Shown: positions 20,715 to 32,469, counted from the stretch's first letter. The stretch is DNA of 64,000 bases from Cristatella mucedo (GCA_009760855.2 WPIO01000370.1:1-64000), one strand, 5' to 3'. Notes: generated by a model from the letters alone, not told the origin. Translations and numbers: made by a program.

Positions 20715-21315
20715 CAACAAAATTGATGTAGCCCCAACAGAGAACTCAATCTCTTTCTAGGCGCTTTAAATTCGCTGCAAACGGAGTAAGATCGAAGGGT
20801 TAGTGCCAGTATTCCCAATAAAAAACTAGAATAACATGCTTAGAGTGACATGCGCAGGGTCGGCATACAAGCAAAGCTAATAGCATCATGCACAGCACCA
20901 GCACAGATAAGCACATAAAGGAGAATTCACAGGGACCTACTAAAAGCTACGCTAATTGTATCTATTTTCATTTCATTTTAAATGTGGTCATGTCAAGAGA
21001 TGTTTTGACGCATGTTTGGAGTGAGTTCCTGACTTTGGGAGCATACAAACTTCGTTAATAGGATCTGAAGTGTGTACGAGGTATTGGCGAACAGTTACAT
21101 TCCGAAATGTGGGTGGCAGGAGGATTACGATGGCGGGTGAGTTGATCTGACAGGTAGGTAGGATGGAGCCTAAGAACGAAGGGATTAGATTGACGAAAAC
21201 TTGGAGACGATACGCTGTTTGACCCGTAACCAGTACCAATCGGCGAGAAGTAGTGATATGTGGCTACTTAAAGCTCACTGCAGACAAGCCTAGCTGCAGA
21301 GTTGTGCGCCAGGTA
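20715..21315 (-). mobile_element. LINE-A 3' fragment (old)
   Basis: The complement holds the hairpin at about 20,735-20,770, the 3' UTR, and decayed C-terminal coding sequence (TWRTTLQLGLSAVSFK shadow and TNCRIP) up to about 21,315. It has many substitutions against the consensus and belongs to an old layer. Confidence 0.7.
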
Positions 21316-21344
21316 CTATTATGGCTCAGTGGTGCTATTATCCG

Positions 21345-22125
21345 CACACAGGCTTTGCTGAAACGAAGGTGAGGAATCCTGCAATTGGTCAAAATCGAAT
21401 CATAGCAGCACTGCGAGGTTAAAAAAATTTGGGCTTCCACTGACTGTAGCAAGCATCCTATTGAAGTTTGAGAGAATCTACAGCAAAATAACGCGGTGGA
21501 TTGCCCCAGTTCTTGGCTTTGCAAGTCCACCAGCATCATACCGACCACTGATTTAACAGCTACGGCCGAACTTCCACGTAGTTGGGAAGGCAGTCCGAAG
21601 TTTTTGTTACACTAATCAGATATTAATCATTTGTTTGGCCACATATACACTTTTCAAAAATCTTTACATTTTGCTAATCAATACATTTTAACGGTTCTCC
21701 CATTGAATAAACAAGGCAATATTTGCTACATCCCGTGACAAAGTTAAATGTGTGAGTAAAGAAGTAATTTGTATTTGAAACTGCCGTTGTGCAGAGTTTG
21801 GGATTAAGGAAAATGATTTGCAACCATCGCAGAAACTACGCATTGAAAAGCTGAATGGTTGTTTAGCTGCTTGGTAACTTTCATAAATCTGAAAAGTTTC
21901 AGTTGAAAAAGAGCTCTCTTATTTCGGCGCATGCTAGCTGACAAAATACCGAATAGAAGGATTTTACAGTCTAACATTTTGATAGAAGACTTGGAGACAT
22001 GACACCTAGCCAGGCTAGGAGTCACTTTGGAGATGGCGTTTATGCGACTGAAAGTGTAAAGACTTAAATGTAAGTGGGTAGATTCTTCGATGGAAAAATC
22101 TGCATCAATAGATTAGAAGTTTAAA
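21345..22125 (+). repeat. Repeat F, copy 2
   Basis: Aligns in order with 7040-7810. It includes GGTGAGGAATCCTGCAATTG, GGGCTTCCACTGACTGTAGC, GTTTGGGATTAAGGAAAATG and GATTCTTCGATGGAAAAATC. No conserved frame. It starts just after the old LINE-A fragment. Confidence 0.6.
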
Positions 22126-22549
22126 TAGTAGAAATGTTCTTTGCTATTCCTACCTAAGCCGTGAAAAAACTGTCTTCAGCATTAAAAAAAAATGGTTTTC
22201 TTCCCTATCGGGTATTCAGACTAAGTTTTTGGAATGAAGTTTGACGCATGATTCGAAAAATCTATAGGAAAATTTGAACGATTGTTCTCAATACCTGTGC
22301 ACTGTACTGTTCACTTTATTTGGTACTCTTTACATTTGGAATTTCAAATTATGGTTAAATAAAAAGATATTATTTGCAACCTATTACTCTGCCACTGCCT
22401 TTTAAAAGGTTGCAGCCATTAATTCACCTCACCCCAGCATTCGATTAGTCGATTCAGACGACCATGCCATTAGTTCGTAGTCTCCCAAAGCTTTCTTTGG
22501 ACTGGCCTCACGACATACCATGATTTGACGACATTTTATAAAAGCTATA

Positions 22550-22755
22550 AACGCATTTAGCTATTAGATCTTGTAGTAGGTATTGAAGTAAACAAGACAA
22601 TATTTGCTATACCCGGTGAAAAAAGTTAAGCGTGTGGCTAAAGAAGTAATCTGTATTTAAAGCTGCCACTGTGGAGAGATCGGGATTAAGGAAAATGATT
22701 TTCAACCACCGCAAAAATTACTCAATGAAAAGCTGAATGGTTGTTTGACACAGTA
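22550..22755 (+). repeat. Repeat F, copy 3 (internal piece)
   Basis: It repeats 21,690-21,880 closely: ACAAGACAATATTTGCTA, TAAAGAAGTAATCTGTATTT, GATCGGGATTAAGGAAAATG and GAAAAGCTGAATGGTTGTTT. It is closer to copy 2 than copy 1 is, so copies 2 and 3 may have arisen by local duplication. Confidence 0.65.
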
Positions 22756-22759
22756 GCTG

Positions 22760-23078
22760 CTGCTGAGTTAGATTCACCAGAGTGGCAGTGAACATTATTT
22801 CACAAAACCCGGCGGGACAGCAGCCTGTTACCCGTTGAACGGTTCACCACCAGGTCGACCGGCCCTGCAAGCTCTCAGCCTTAGGGTGTTGCAATTTCGC
22901 CACATCCGGGCAGGCTCCGATGAGGGCTTCTGAGTACTCAGCAGCTACAGCCAGTTCTACTGGCAGGGCTGATGTGCTCACTGGACCTGCAGCTGCATGG
23001 ATGCTCAAGAATCCAGTCAGTGAATACTCAACATTGTGATGCCCGGTCGGCATAGTGATAGATTTTGTCGCTAAGCTT
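22760..23078. other. GC-richer unassigned stretch
   Basis: A minus-strand 69-codon frame (22,844-23,053) is Ala/Ser-rich and has no recognisable domain. The local base composition is GC-rich relative to its flanks, which suggests a fragment of an LTR element, but I could not match it to LTR-A or LTR-B. Confidence 0.35.
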
Positions 23079-23180
23079 GTAATAATAACAACAATTATAC
23101 ATTCGGTAAAGAGCCCTCATAAAACTCAATTTCTTTATAGGTGCTTACATTTTCTGCAAAGAAAGCACGGTCAAATGGCG
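23079..23180 (-). mobile_element. LINE-A 3' tail fragment (diverged)
   Basis: AATAATAACAACAATTATAC, then GAGCCCTCATAAAACTCAAT and TTACATTTTCTGCAAAG, form a diverged tail, hairpin and short 3' UTR on the minus strand. Confidence 0.7.
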
Positions 23181-23379
23181 TCGGGTGAAGTTTCCTTAAG
23201 GCTTCCAGGGCCTGGCTTAGACGATGAGACCCACTGACAGGGTTGTCCACCGAGTTATGCGCCATGCAGAGGAAGTACATTCATTTGAATTACACCCGCG
23301 AACCTTTTTCAGCGGTTGCAGCTCAAACAGCTGCAGATGACCTTATTCTGGTCATCTGCGTGACTACGGACTTGTTCCC

Positions 23380-24512
23380 AACGTTCGAAGACGATGAGTA
23401 GTGCACCCAGCTGGAAGCCTTTGACTGTGCTAGGACAGTTCGTAAGACGTGTTTAAAGCTTAGATACATGGCAATGGACATCTAAACGCTTACCACTTTG
23501 GGCTGCTAGATCTGCCACTCAGGTGGTGGCTATCAAAACTCCTGTAGCTAGTAACTGCAGGTTAGTTATGATCATGCATTCTTAGTAACTCTTTGCAATA
23601 GTAGTTCAAACAGATTCTGTGATTTTATTGCTGTTGCTAAGATTCGTGAAATTTGCAGTAAGAAAAAATAGCACCGGGAGCAACTGCTGTACCTGGGCAG
23701 CTACAGAATACGCCTCTCATTTGACTGCAGCAACGAGCTGAATAACCTCTCGTTTGGTATTACTACCACTGTCTGGAACCCACCACGGAGTTATATCTCA
23801 AACCTTACTTTAAGTTTCCTTTATCTAGTGGCCATCTGGCCTTTTCTGGCTCTGGCGGCCGAACTTAACCCCAGTCTTTAGAATCCTCGCACGATGTGCA
23901 ATAAACCCAAAGTAATAGACGAACATTTTTTGAAAAAGGTCTTGACTCTCACGCCTTGACTGAAACTTGGCTGATATCAGTGAACTAACCGACGATTGAA
24001 GACGTTGCTTTGGCTAAGTTATTCTTCTTTCAAAGTCCTAGATCGATCAAAACTGGATGTGGATTCACTATTTTGACACACTAGAGCTTCGCACCGGTTT
24101 CAGTACCTTGGAAGTGGTTTTTCAGATGCATATTCCTCATTTCACCCGGCAACTCGCTACCTGTAGTGTCAGTAGTCTATCGTCCACCAGGTATAATGTC
24201 CACCTTTATCTCTGGTTTGTTTACCTCATTTTTATTAAGTGCTGGGGAAATCGAGCTTTCCTCATTCTAGGTAGTTTCAGCATTCATTTTGAAAACACTT
24301 CTGTCACCAGCTGCGCAGACTTTAATACACTGACTGATTCATTTTCTATCTTATCTCGTGTGCATGGCCATACCCACATCAAGGTACACACACTTCACTA
24401 TTTCATACAACTGTGTTTTGTCATCACCAATCATTACCCCAGCCTGCTCATCTGACCATATGCAGATCTTATAAGTCTAAAACGTGGACTCCAACCTCCT
24501 CATCTTAAATAA
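23380..24512 (+). mobile_element. LINE-A 5' part (old copy, endonuclease)
   Basis: The 5' untranslated landmarks (GACATCTAAACGCTTACCAC, CTAGTAACTGCAGGTTAGTT) match the 5' regions at 24.7 kb and 51.2 kb. A decayed APE endonuclease follows: TGAAACTTGGCTGATATC (TETWL motif), then CGTCCACCAGG (RPP), and CATCTGACCATATGCAGATC (SDH motif) at the end. The copy stops where the next LINE-A copy begins. Confidence 0.7.
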
Positions 24513-26695
24513 TTCTTGCCTCCTGACATTGAGTCCTTTAACTTGTGTTCGTCTTTGTTGCAGAATTCTTCCGAAAACCGAAGTTCTTGCGAACATCGTA
24601 TACGGAAACGATACAGCTAAGACCTGTTTAAAGTTATTGTGATTACTATTTGACGGTAGCACGTAAGAAATTACATGCTTATGGACATTAAACGTTTATC
24701 GCTTCGGGCTGCTGTCTTCCACACCTGCGGCCGCCTTAGCTACACCGGCGGCTAGTAACCGGCTTGTTAGTTATGAACGTAGGCAGTTGCTATCGCTTCG
24801 TCATTGTAGATCAAATGCATTCCTAGGTATTAATGTTGTTGCTAATATTCATGAACTATGCATTAACAAAAGAAAAGCACCCGTTAGCCACCATGGTGGC
24901 CGCAACCGCCAGCTCAGACGCCGAACTGCTAGCTGAGTACCCGCTCGTTTGGTATTCCTAGCATTGTCTCGAACCGCTCAGCACGCTACCCCACATGCGT
25001 CACTGTAAATCTCTCAAACTTAGTGGTCATCAGGCCTGTTGTAACTCCATCGGCCAGACTTAACGCTTGGTTTTGGAATCCTCGCTCAACGTGCAATAAA
25101 CCTCTGGTAATAAGCGACCTCATTTCTGAAAATGGTATCGACCTGCTCGCCCTAACTGAAACTTGGCTGAAATCGATAAACTGTCCGACAATTAAAGATG
25201 CAACTCTATCTGGTTTCACGTTCTTTCACACCCCTAGATCAATCAAAACTGGAGGTGGAGTTGCTATGTTCGTGAGCTCGAAATTCAACTTCAAGCCATT
25301 TGCAGTAACCTCGAAGCAGTCTTTTGAATCAATTGTCTTGGTCTCACCCGAAAACAAGCTACCGATAGTGGCAGTAGTCTATCGCCCACCAGGTACCAAA
25401 TCCTCCTTTATCTCAGATTTCTCCGATCTCATTTCGATTCTGTGTGCAAGAAATTGATCCTTCCCTGTTATGGGTGATTTCAACGTTCACTTTGATAACT
25501 TATCTGACGCTTTCAGCACCGAATTTCGTGTATTGACTGACTCATTGTCTCTTGTGGCTCATGTGCATGGCCCTACCCACATCAAGGGTCACACACTCGA
25601 CCAGATCTTCTCATACAACTGCACTTTGTCATCACCAATTTATTACAAAATCCTGCTTATCTGACCACATGCAGATCTCATTCAATCTACAGTGTGTGCC
25701 CACATCCTCCTCTAAAATACCTGTGAATCGCGAAACCCCAAGACCCTTGACATCGATGCTGTCCGTGCGAGAATATCTGCTTCGACTCTGGTGTCATACC
25801 TCCGATATGTCATCATTGGTAGATAGCTACAACACGACACTAGCTGACACGCTCGACGAGTTTGCACCTCTGGCAAAGCGCACTGTGCACCAACGCCCAG
25901 GCGGCCTATGGTATACCACAGACATTATACTAGCCACGTCTACTAAACGAAAGCTTGAAAAAGCATACAAAAGATCCAGACTAACTGTCCATCGACAGGC
26001 ATATGCAGACTACTGTAAGTAATACCAATCGATCATAGCAAAGGCCAAGTCTAGCTTCCATAGAAACATTGTTGAATCGCAGATGCACAATCCAAAAATG
26101 CTGATGTCGACAATAAACCATCTCCTCAACCGTTCTCAGATTAGCTCCTTACCTGATGACCCTTGTGATGATCTAGCCGATCGCTTCTCTCAATTCTTTG
26201 TGCAGAAGATAGACAAGATCAGGTAATCCATCCCTGCGATGACAACCTCCCCACTAGAATGCTGTTCCTCGATTCCTGACTGCACCTCAATGTGTGCATT
26301 TAAGCAGGTCACTAGTGATCTAGTCCTAAAGTTCGGATCGCAATCAGAGAAGACAGCAAGTCCTCTGGACCCTATTCCCACTGTCCTGCTCCTACATTGC
26401 ATTGATCTGCTGCTGCCATGCATAACTAACATCATTAATATGTCATTAGCCTCAGGTCAGGTCCCAGCACCTATCAAAAAAGCTGTAGTAAGGCCTCTCC
26501 TCAAGAAAGCAACACTAGCATGCTGACCCTGTGCATGTCACCCCTTACCACGTTATTAATTTTATTTGTTTTTCAAGCATGATTTTACTTACCATTAAAT
26601 TGCATTTCCCTTTGCAGCAAATGTTAAGCGCCTAGAAAGAGATTAAGTTCTCTGAGGGCACTTAATCAAGTACATTATTATTATTATTATTAAAT
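24513..26695 (+). mobile_element. LINE-A copy with a large internal deletion
   Basis: The 5' UTR (matching 51.2-51.5 kb) is followed by APE endonuclease. NAWFWNPRSTCNK near 25,070, LLALTETWLKSINCPTIKDA, AVVYRPPGTKSSF, then a stop at 25,456, VMGDFNVHFDN at 25,466-25,500 and a SDHMQISF frame at about 25,655. The connecting region leads into the RT start (ASGQVPAPIKKAVVRPLLKK). At about 26,519 the sequence jumps straight to the 3' UTR GCATGCTGACCCTGTGCATG, hairpin and ATT tail. RT motifs A to C and the C-terminal domain are deleted. Confidence 0.85.
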
Positions 26696-26768
26696 GTAAA
26701 GCACATAGAAGGATATTAAGTTCTCTAATGGCACTTTACCAAGTGTAAAAATAATAATATTATTATTA
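26696..26768 (+). mobile_element. LINE-A hairpin-and-tail scrap
   Basis: AAATGTAAAGCACATAGAAG, then TTAAGTTCTCTAATGGCACT and TTTACCAAGTG, followed by AATAATAATATTATTATT, is a hairpin plus tail and nothing else. It is directly downstream of the tail of the previous copy. Confidence 0.7.
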
Positions 26769-26789
26769 AGATTGTCCTTATAATTATTA

Positions 26790-28620
26790 AGACCCTTGAC
26801 ATCAGTCCTGTCAATACGAGAATATCTGCTTTGCCTTTGGTGCTCAATCTGCCATCCGACCTGTCGTCCTTGGTAGATTACTACAACAGGACACTAGCTG
26901 ACATGCTTAACGAGTTTGCTGCTCTGACTAAGCAAGCAGTGTACCCTCGCCCCGACGGCCTATAGCATAACCAAGTATTCAAACTAGCTGGGTCTACTAA
27001 GCACAAGCTTTAAACCATTTACACATCGTCAGGACTGCCAGTCCATCTATAGGTGTACGAGGGCAGCTGTAGATCGCACCAAAGACAATGGCTAAGTCTT
27101 TATTCCATAGAAACATTGTTGAACTGCTGGCGCACAATCCGTAAATGCTGATGCTGACATCAACCATTTCCTTAACGACTCCCTGGTGAGCTCTTTACGT
27201 TAGCTCCTTAATGATCCCTGTGATGATCTAGCTGATCAATCCTCTAGCTTCTTTGACAAAAAGATAGGAGAGATCAGAGAGTCTATTTCTACGGTGGCAG
27301 ACTTTATCTTGAATTCTGTCCCTCAATTCCTTGCAGTACCCTAGTGTGTAAATACTAGGAGGTAGCTAGTGACCTCGTTAAGGAGCTCATATCTTAATCA
27401 AAGAAAACTATGAGTCCTCTGGATTCTTTCCCCACTATGCTGCTTCTACGATGCATCGGTCTGCTGCTTCCATGCATAACAGACATAATTAGTGCGTTAT
27501 TAGCCTCAGGTCACGTCCCTGCTCCTCTCAAAAAGGCTGTCGACAGGCCGTTACTCAAGAAAGCCACAATAGACCAAGAGAATTTGAGCAACTACCGTTC
27601 AGTCTCTCTTCTACCCTTAATATAGAAAAAAGTTAAAAAAGTCATAGCAGATCAGCCAAACTCACATATTAACAGTTCCAAAATTGCTACAGAGTTCTAG
27701 TCTGGTTTGCAGCTGATGCCTCCACAGAGTCAGCATGCATTTGGGTGCATACCGACCTACTCAGAAATGCAAGCATAGGTAGATTCGCTCTTGCTGTTTT
27801 ACTCAATCTTTCGGCAGATTTTGATGCTATCGATCACCAAGTCCTTCTTGACCGCCTCTGATTTCGCCTGGGCATTTTTAGTCCTGCATAAGTGGTTCAG
27901 GCCCTATCCCAGTAGGAGCCTCCAGAGTATTGATGTGAATATATAAAGATAATTCGATCCGATAAATCGAGCCTCGGAAATATGGGGTAACTCAGGGCTC
28001 TGTGCTCGGGCCCGTTATTTTTGCGGTTTAAACTCTCCCTGTTACCGATGTGATTGCCAGGTGCAATCTAGGCTTTCATTTCAATTCAGACGGCACGGAA
28101 GTGTACTTTTCTTTTGATTCCGTCTAGCTCTTGAGCACGTCAAATTTACTTTACTCCAATGCTGCATGTATTAATCAAATACGCATATTGAAGGCAGTAA
28201 ACTGTCTTGAATTAGATGCTGATAAAAGAAAAATAACTGCAATGGGAAAAAAGTGTAATTTAGAAACTTGAAAAGATCACACTCAAAATCGGCTCTGCTA
28301 GCAAATCTACAGTTGAATCTGTATGCAATCTAGGTGTCAGGTGCTAACGGGATGTTTTGTTAGACAAAACAACAGATCCACAATAACGTGTGCCTACTTT
28401 TAGCTACACATCGTGGCTAAAATTTGGATTTGTTTAGACAGGGTTACTACATCTAAATAATTACACGAATTTGTAGCATCATGTCTCGTCTGCCGGAGCT
28501 TACTGCTTTCTGGTCTACAGTTCAGTGCAATCAGGTGCTTACAGCTGGTGCAAAACTCTGCAGCTACGCTTCCTTGTCGCGAGTGCCACAATCACCACAT
28601 CTCCCCAGTTATCGTGAATC
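26790..28620 (+). mobile_element. LINE-A old copy, endonuclease end to C-terminal domain
   Basis: It begins in the endonuclease C-terminus (AAGACCCTTGACATCAGTCC). The RT start follows at 27,410-27,625 (TMLLLRCIGLLLPCITDI, ENLSNYRSVSLLPLI), then a decayed motif A (TTTTGATGCTATCGATCACC, near 27,818) and motif B/C (GTGCTCGGGCCCG near 28,002). The frame is broken throughout. Near 28,620 it is interrupted by a younger LINE-A copy, and its own 3' end resumes at about 29,430. Confidence 0.75.
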
Positions 28621-28629
28621 TGTGCTCGT

Positions 28630-29427
28630 TCCCATTCAAGAAACCCATGGTCTTCACAATATTGCTAAAATTCGGGCTTGTTTAGATAAAGATACCACGT
28701 CTTAGTTGGTCCATGCATTCGTGACATCTCGTCTCGACTTCTGCAACTCACTGCTTACTGGCCTACCAGCATGTGCGATAGGCGATTGCAGCTGGTGCAA
28801 AACTCTGCAGCTAGGCTTGTCTGTCGTGAGCGTCGCAGTTGCCATGTTACACCACTTCTCGCCGACCTGCACTGGCTACCAGTCAAGCAACGGATTGACG
28901 TCAAGGTCTTGTCGCTCACTTTTAGGTCCCTTCACTCTATAGCTCCAGCCTATCTCTCCGACATACTCCCCCATCAGGCCAAGCATCGTACCACCTGCTT
29001 TTTGGAATCCAAGAGTCTACAAATACCTCATTCAAACCTCAAATCCTTTGGATACCGTGCATTTAGTTCGTATGTTCCCAAAGCCTGGAACTCCTTCCCG
29101 ACCTGCGTAGGAACATCCCTTGAAGTGACCACATTTAAAATGAACTTCAAAACACACCTATTTAGGACAGCATTTAGTGGGTCCCTGTGATTCGTCCTTC
29201 ATGTGCTTATGCGTGCTGACACTGTGCATGCTGCCATTAACCACATTTGCATGCTGACCCTGTGCATGTCACCCTTAACCGTGTAATTCATTTTGTTTGT
29301 TTATCAAGCATGATTTTACTTACCATTCAATTGCATTTCCCTTTGCTGCAAATGTAAAGCGCCTAGAAAGAGATTAAGTTCTGAGGGCGCTTTATCAAGT
29401 ACATTATTATTATTATTATTATTATTA
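28630..29427 (+). mobile_element. LINE-A younger 3' copy nested in an older one
   Basis: An open frame (28,771-29,190) encodes RRLQLVQNSAARLVCRERRS, LLADLHWLPVKQRIDVKVLS and ends FRTAFSGSL. The 3' UTR, hairpin and a 25-base ATT tail follow. The 5' end is truncated within the C-terminal domain (VTSRLDFCNSLLTGLPACA region). It sits inside the decayed LINE-A copy. Confidence 0.85.
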
Positions 29428-29429
29428 AG

Positions 29430-29862
29430 ATTCTCTACCTAATTTCAGTTCCCTCAATTGTTTCGCTTTAGTCTACCATTAGAGCTACTACCACAAATAC
29501 CTCAGTTCATATGTCCACCAAAAGCCTGGAACTCAAGACTTACGTTACATCATCTCATAACTTGATTATATTTCAAAAGAAACTAAAAATGCATCTACTT
29601 CTTACGTAATTAAGTGGGTCACTGTGATTCGACCTCTATGTGCTAATGTGTGTCCACACTGTTGATTGTTGCCACTAACCAATCTGGCACGTTGGCCCTG
29701 TGCATGTTGGCCCTAACCATGGTGTTATTGTTGTTTGTTGAGCATGCCAACACTAACCAGTAGACGATACTTTCTTTGAAGGAATTATAAAACCCCTAGT
29801 AAGGTATTGAGTTCTCTTAAGGCGCCAAATCGGATGTATTTTTACTATTATTGTCAATCAAA
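29430..29862 (+). mobile_element. 3' end of the older LINE-A copy
   Basis: CATATGTCCACCAAAAGCCT, GGAACTCAAGACTTACG, ATTAAGTGGGTCACTGTGAT and GTTGGCCCTGTGCATG give a diverged C-terminal end and 3' UTR. The diverged hairpin and T-rich tail lie near 29,785-29,860. By order and age it continues the copy broken at 28,620. Confidence 0.7.
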
Positions 29863-30147
29863 AGTAGACCGGCCCAACTTGCGATGGAAATTTAATGACT
29901 TGTGAGAGGTGACCTTCTCAAGCGTCAAGAGAGCCCTAAGTATCATAATATAGGTTAGCAGTACCAGTTTTGAGCATTACCTTGTCTGACTTCTGAATAG
30001 CCCTAGGCTAACCTATGACTTTTAAGTTAGGTTTACCCTTATCTACCTGTCAGGTTCGCTATCATTAGTATTGTAGGGCCTTACTAGCGTCGGCTGAATT
30101 TTAGCGAAACAAGAGCTGTTCGGCGGCAGGCCAGAACTCCTTTGTCC
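29863..30147. other. Unassigned stretch upstream of LTR-A
   Basis: No gene or repeat was recognised. It runs up to the TGGAGCAGTGAGCC start of LTR-A. Confidence 0.4.
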
Positions 30148-31200
30148 TGGAGCAGTGAGCCAGAGAGGAGCACTAGTGCGGCTAGAAAGCAAGAGCTTAA
30201 CAGCAAGCCAGGAAGCTGTGAGACCTGCGGTGGCGATTCGGCCTTTAGCATTGATCTAATACCCACGAGAGCTGCTGATTGATGTTGTCAGGCCTGTCAA
30301 CCCCGGCCATCACTTTGTCCAAATGGAATTGTCTGGAACCCATTCGCCATTCAAGCTGAACAGAGGTGCCCTTCCAGTGGCCTTGTGGCGGTATTAACAC
30401 CTTACCGTAAAGGGCCATGGTATCAGGCCCAATACCACTAAGCTCTTTCCTCATTGCCTCAGCTAAGTATTTAAGAGTCGAGCAACGCTCGCTCTGGGTC
30501 TTTTGTCTCTTCTAGTCTTCTGTCTGGCTCTGCGCTTCGACGCGCTCGGACTCGTTTCTCTGAAAGCAAGGGAGGAAAGCGTGCTGCTCGCCGGCGGTGG
30601 ACGGAACAGGATGAGTCAGCGCTAGGAGGATTCGGTGGACTCCACAGAATATGGTCGCATCAAACCCGAGCTAGCATTTTTTGTTTCGATCGTGTTTTGT
30701 GTGTGTGTGCTCACAATAGGTCTCGGCATAAGGATTTGCCGGTGCGAGCTTGATGTGGTTGGTGTGTGTGGGGTATGCCTGCCTCAAGGTGGAAGGAGAG
30801 TTCTAGTTCTCCGGTTAGGGTTTAGGCTCTGGTTCGGGCTCTGTGTATTTGGTTCGTTTCCCATTATAGACTTAAGCAGACTCAGTGTGGAGACGTGTTT
30901 GCTCCGCAAGAGTGGTTGAGGTGGCGTGTGTGGAGTATTTCAGCCGCACTGGCAGAAACGGAGTCCTAGTTCTCCGGTTAGGGTTTAGGTTCCGGTTCGT
31001 GCTCCGTCTATTTGGATCGTTTCCCACTATAGACGTAAGTAGCCTCAGTGTTGAGAAGTATTCCCTCCGAAAAAGTGTTGGTGCTGTTGAGAGCGTGCGC
31101 GGAGTGTGGAGATCAAACTGAGCTATACAATCAGCGACTTTGTGCTCTTGCGAATAAAGCTCAGTATTTCACATTTACTGCTCTTTCCGTGACAGTCGTC
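30148..31200 (+). mobile_element. LTR-A long terminal repeat, plus copy
   Basis: It starts TGGAGCAGTGAGCCAGAGAG and aligns through U3 (CAACCCCGGCCATCACTTTG, AATACCACTAAGCTCTTTCC), a TATA-like TATTTAAG at 30,468-30,475, the conserved CGAGCAACGCTCGCTCTGGG, a tandem dimer of ~163 bp, and AATAAA at 31,153-31,158. The minus copy at 0.6-1.6 kb has the same order. No gag-like sequence follows, so this may be a solo LTR. The exact 3' end is uncertain (about 31,194). Confidence 0.7.
30770..31095 (+). repeat. Tandem dimer of ~163 bp within LTR-A
   Basis: CTAGTTCTCCGGTTAGGGTT begins at 30,803 and again at 30,966, and the sequence in between (GTTTCCCAxTATAGAC, AGxCTCAGTGT, CCGCA/CCGAA) repeats in step. 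The units carry GGTTAGGGTTTAG, which resembles telomere repeats by chance or by function. A similar dimer with a 160-bp step is at 43,570-43,890. Confidence 0.8.
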
Positions 31201-31469
31201 AGTTTTGTTTCCACCAACCGAGCCACAGATTGTAATCCTAAATGTTTTAATCCATTACAGGCACGTTAGTACCATCTGTTAGCCTGCCAGGGTGTCTATG
31301 AATGTTCATTCCCAAGATAAGTCAAACTTAAAAATCTGGAAACACATCGACCGCATCGAAAAAACCATGATCTATACCTATCTATAGCACCACGTTTCCC
31401 ATACTAAATTAGGCACAATTAATTATTTATTTTTGGCAGAATCTGCTTCAATGCAAAAGTGCTCACACT

Positions 31470-32240
31470 TCAATAATAATAATAATGATAATAATAATAA
31501 TGTACTTGATAAAGAACCCTCAGAGAACTTAATCTCTCTCTAGGCGCTTTAAATTTGCTTCAAAGTGAAATGCAATTGAATGGTAAGTAAAATCATGCTT
31601 GAAAAACAAGCAAAATGAATAATATGGTTAGGGGTGACATGCACAGGGTCAGCATGCAAATGTGGTTAGTGGCAGCATGCACAGTGTCAGCACCCATAAG
31701 CACATCAAGGACGAATCACAGGGACCCACTAAATGCTGTCCTAAATAGGTGTTTTTAGGTTCCTTTTAAATGTGGTTAGGTCAGGGTATGTTTTGACGCA
31801 GGTCGGGAGGGAGTTCCAGGCTTTGGGAGCATATGAACTAAATGCACGGTCTCCAAAGGACTTAAGGTTGTTACGAAGTATTTCTAGACTGTTGGATTCC
31901 GAAAAGCAGGTGGTACGATGCTTGGCCTGATGGGGTAGTAAATCTGACAGATAGGCTGGAGCCAAAGAATGAAGTGACCTAAAAGTGAGCAAGAAAACCT
32001 TGAAGTCAATCCGTTGCTTGACTGGTAGCCAGTGCAGGTCGGCGAGAAGTGGAGTAATGTGGCAACCGCGACGCTCACGACAGACAAGTCTAGCTGCCGA
32101 GTTTTGCACCAGCTGCAATCGCCTAGACGCACATGCTGGTAGGCCAGTAAGCAGTGAATTGCAGAAGTCGAGACGGGATGTCACGAATGCATGGACAAAC
32201 TTAGATGTGGTATGTTTATCTAAACAAGCCCGAATTTTAG
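31470..32240 (-). mobile_element. LINE-A 3' fragment
   Basis: The tail complement (AATAATAATAATGATAATAA) starts at 31,471 and the hairpin and 3' UTR follow. A 147-codon open frame at 32,184-31,741 covers VTSRLDFCNSLLTGLPACAS, LLADLHWLPVKQRIDFKVFL and SYAPKAWNSLPTCVKT. It ends prematurely near the C-terminus. It is 5'-truncated at about 32,240 next to SINE-2. Confidence 0.85.
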
Positions 32241-32298
32241 TTCAACAAACGATCTCACGTGGACCAGCTGAGCAGCACTAGATGTCAAAGAAAGACAT

Positions 32299-32467
32299 GG
32301 TGAGCCTTAATGGCTCGCTAGGTAAAGGTGGTTGCGTTTCCCGACTTCGGCCCCGAAGTCGTGGGTTCGAATCATGTGGTGGGCGATTCTTTATCACAGC
32401 TGCAAGCTGTGGTGATACCCGTAAAGGCTCTTCTATGGCTATACAAAAAGAGGCTGTTAAATCAGCT
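32299..32467 (+). mobile_element. SINE-2, copy b
   Basis: GGTGAGCCTTAATGGCTCGC (A-box region), GGTTCGAATCA B box at 32,364-32,374, then GTGGTGGGCGATTCTTTATC, GCAAGCTGTGGTGATACC and GGCTATACAAAAAGAGGCTG. It agrees closely with copy a at 6.83 kb. Confidence 0.8.
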
Positions 32468-32469
32468 TG

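Noticed and set aside
30803-31000. GGTTAGGGTTTAG read as an interstitial telomere array
   Set aside because: Only one or two TTAGGG-like units occur per 160-bp repeat and they are not in tandem, so it is not a telomeric tract.
31985-32281. Recurrent minus-sense frame of the type LTGSQCRSARSGVMWQ (also at 38,062, 41,977, 48,412, 59,048)
   Set aside because: It recurs only because it is antisense to the LINE-A C-terminal domain; variation between copies follows the sense codons.
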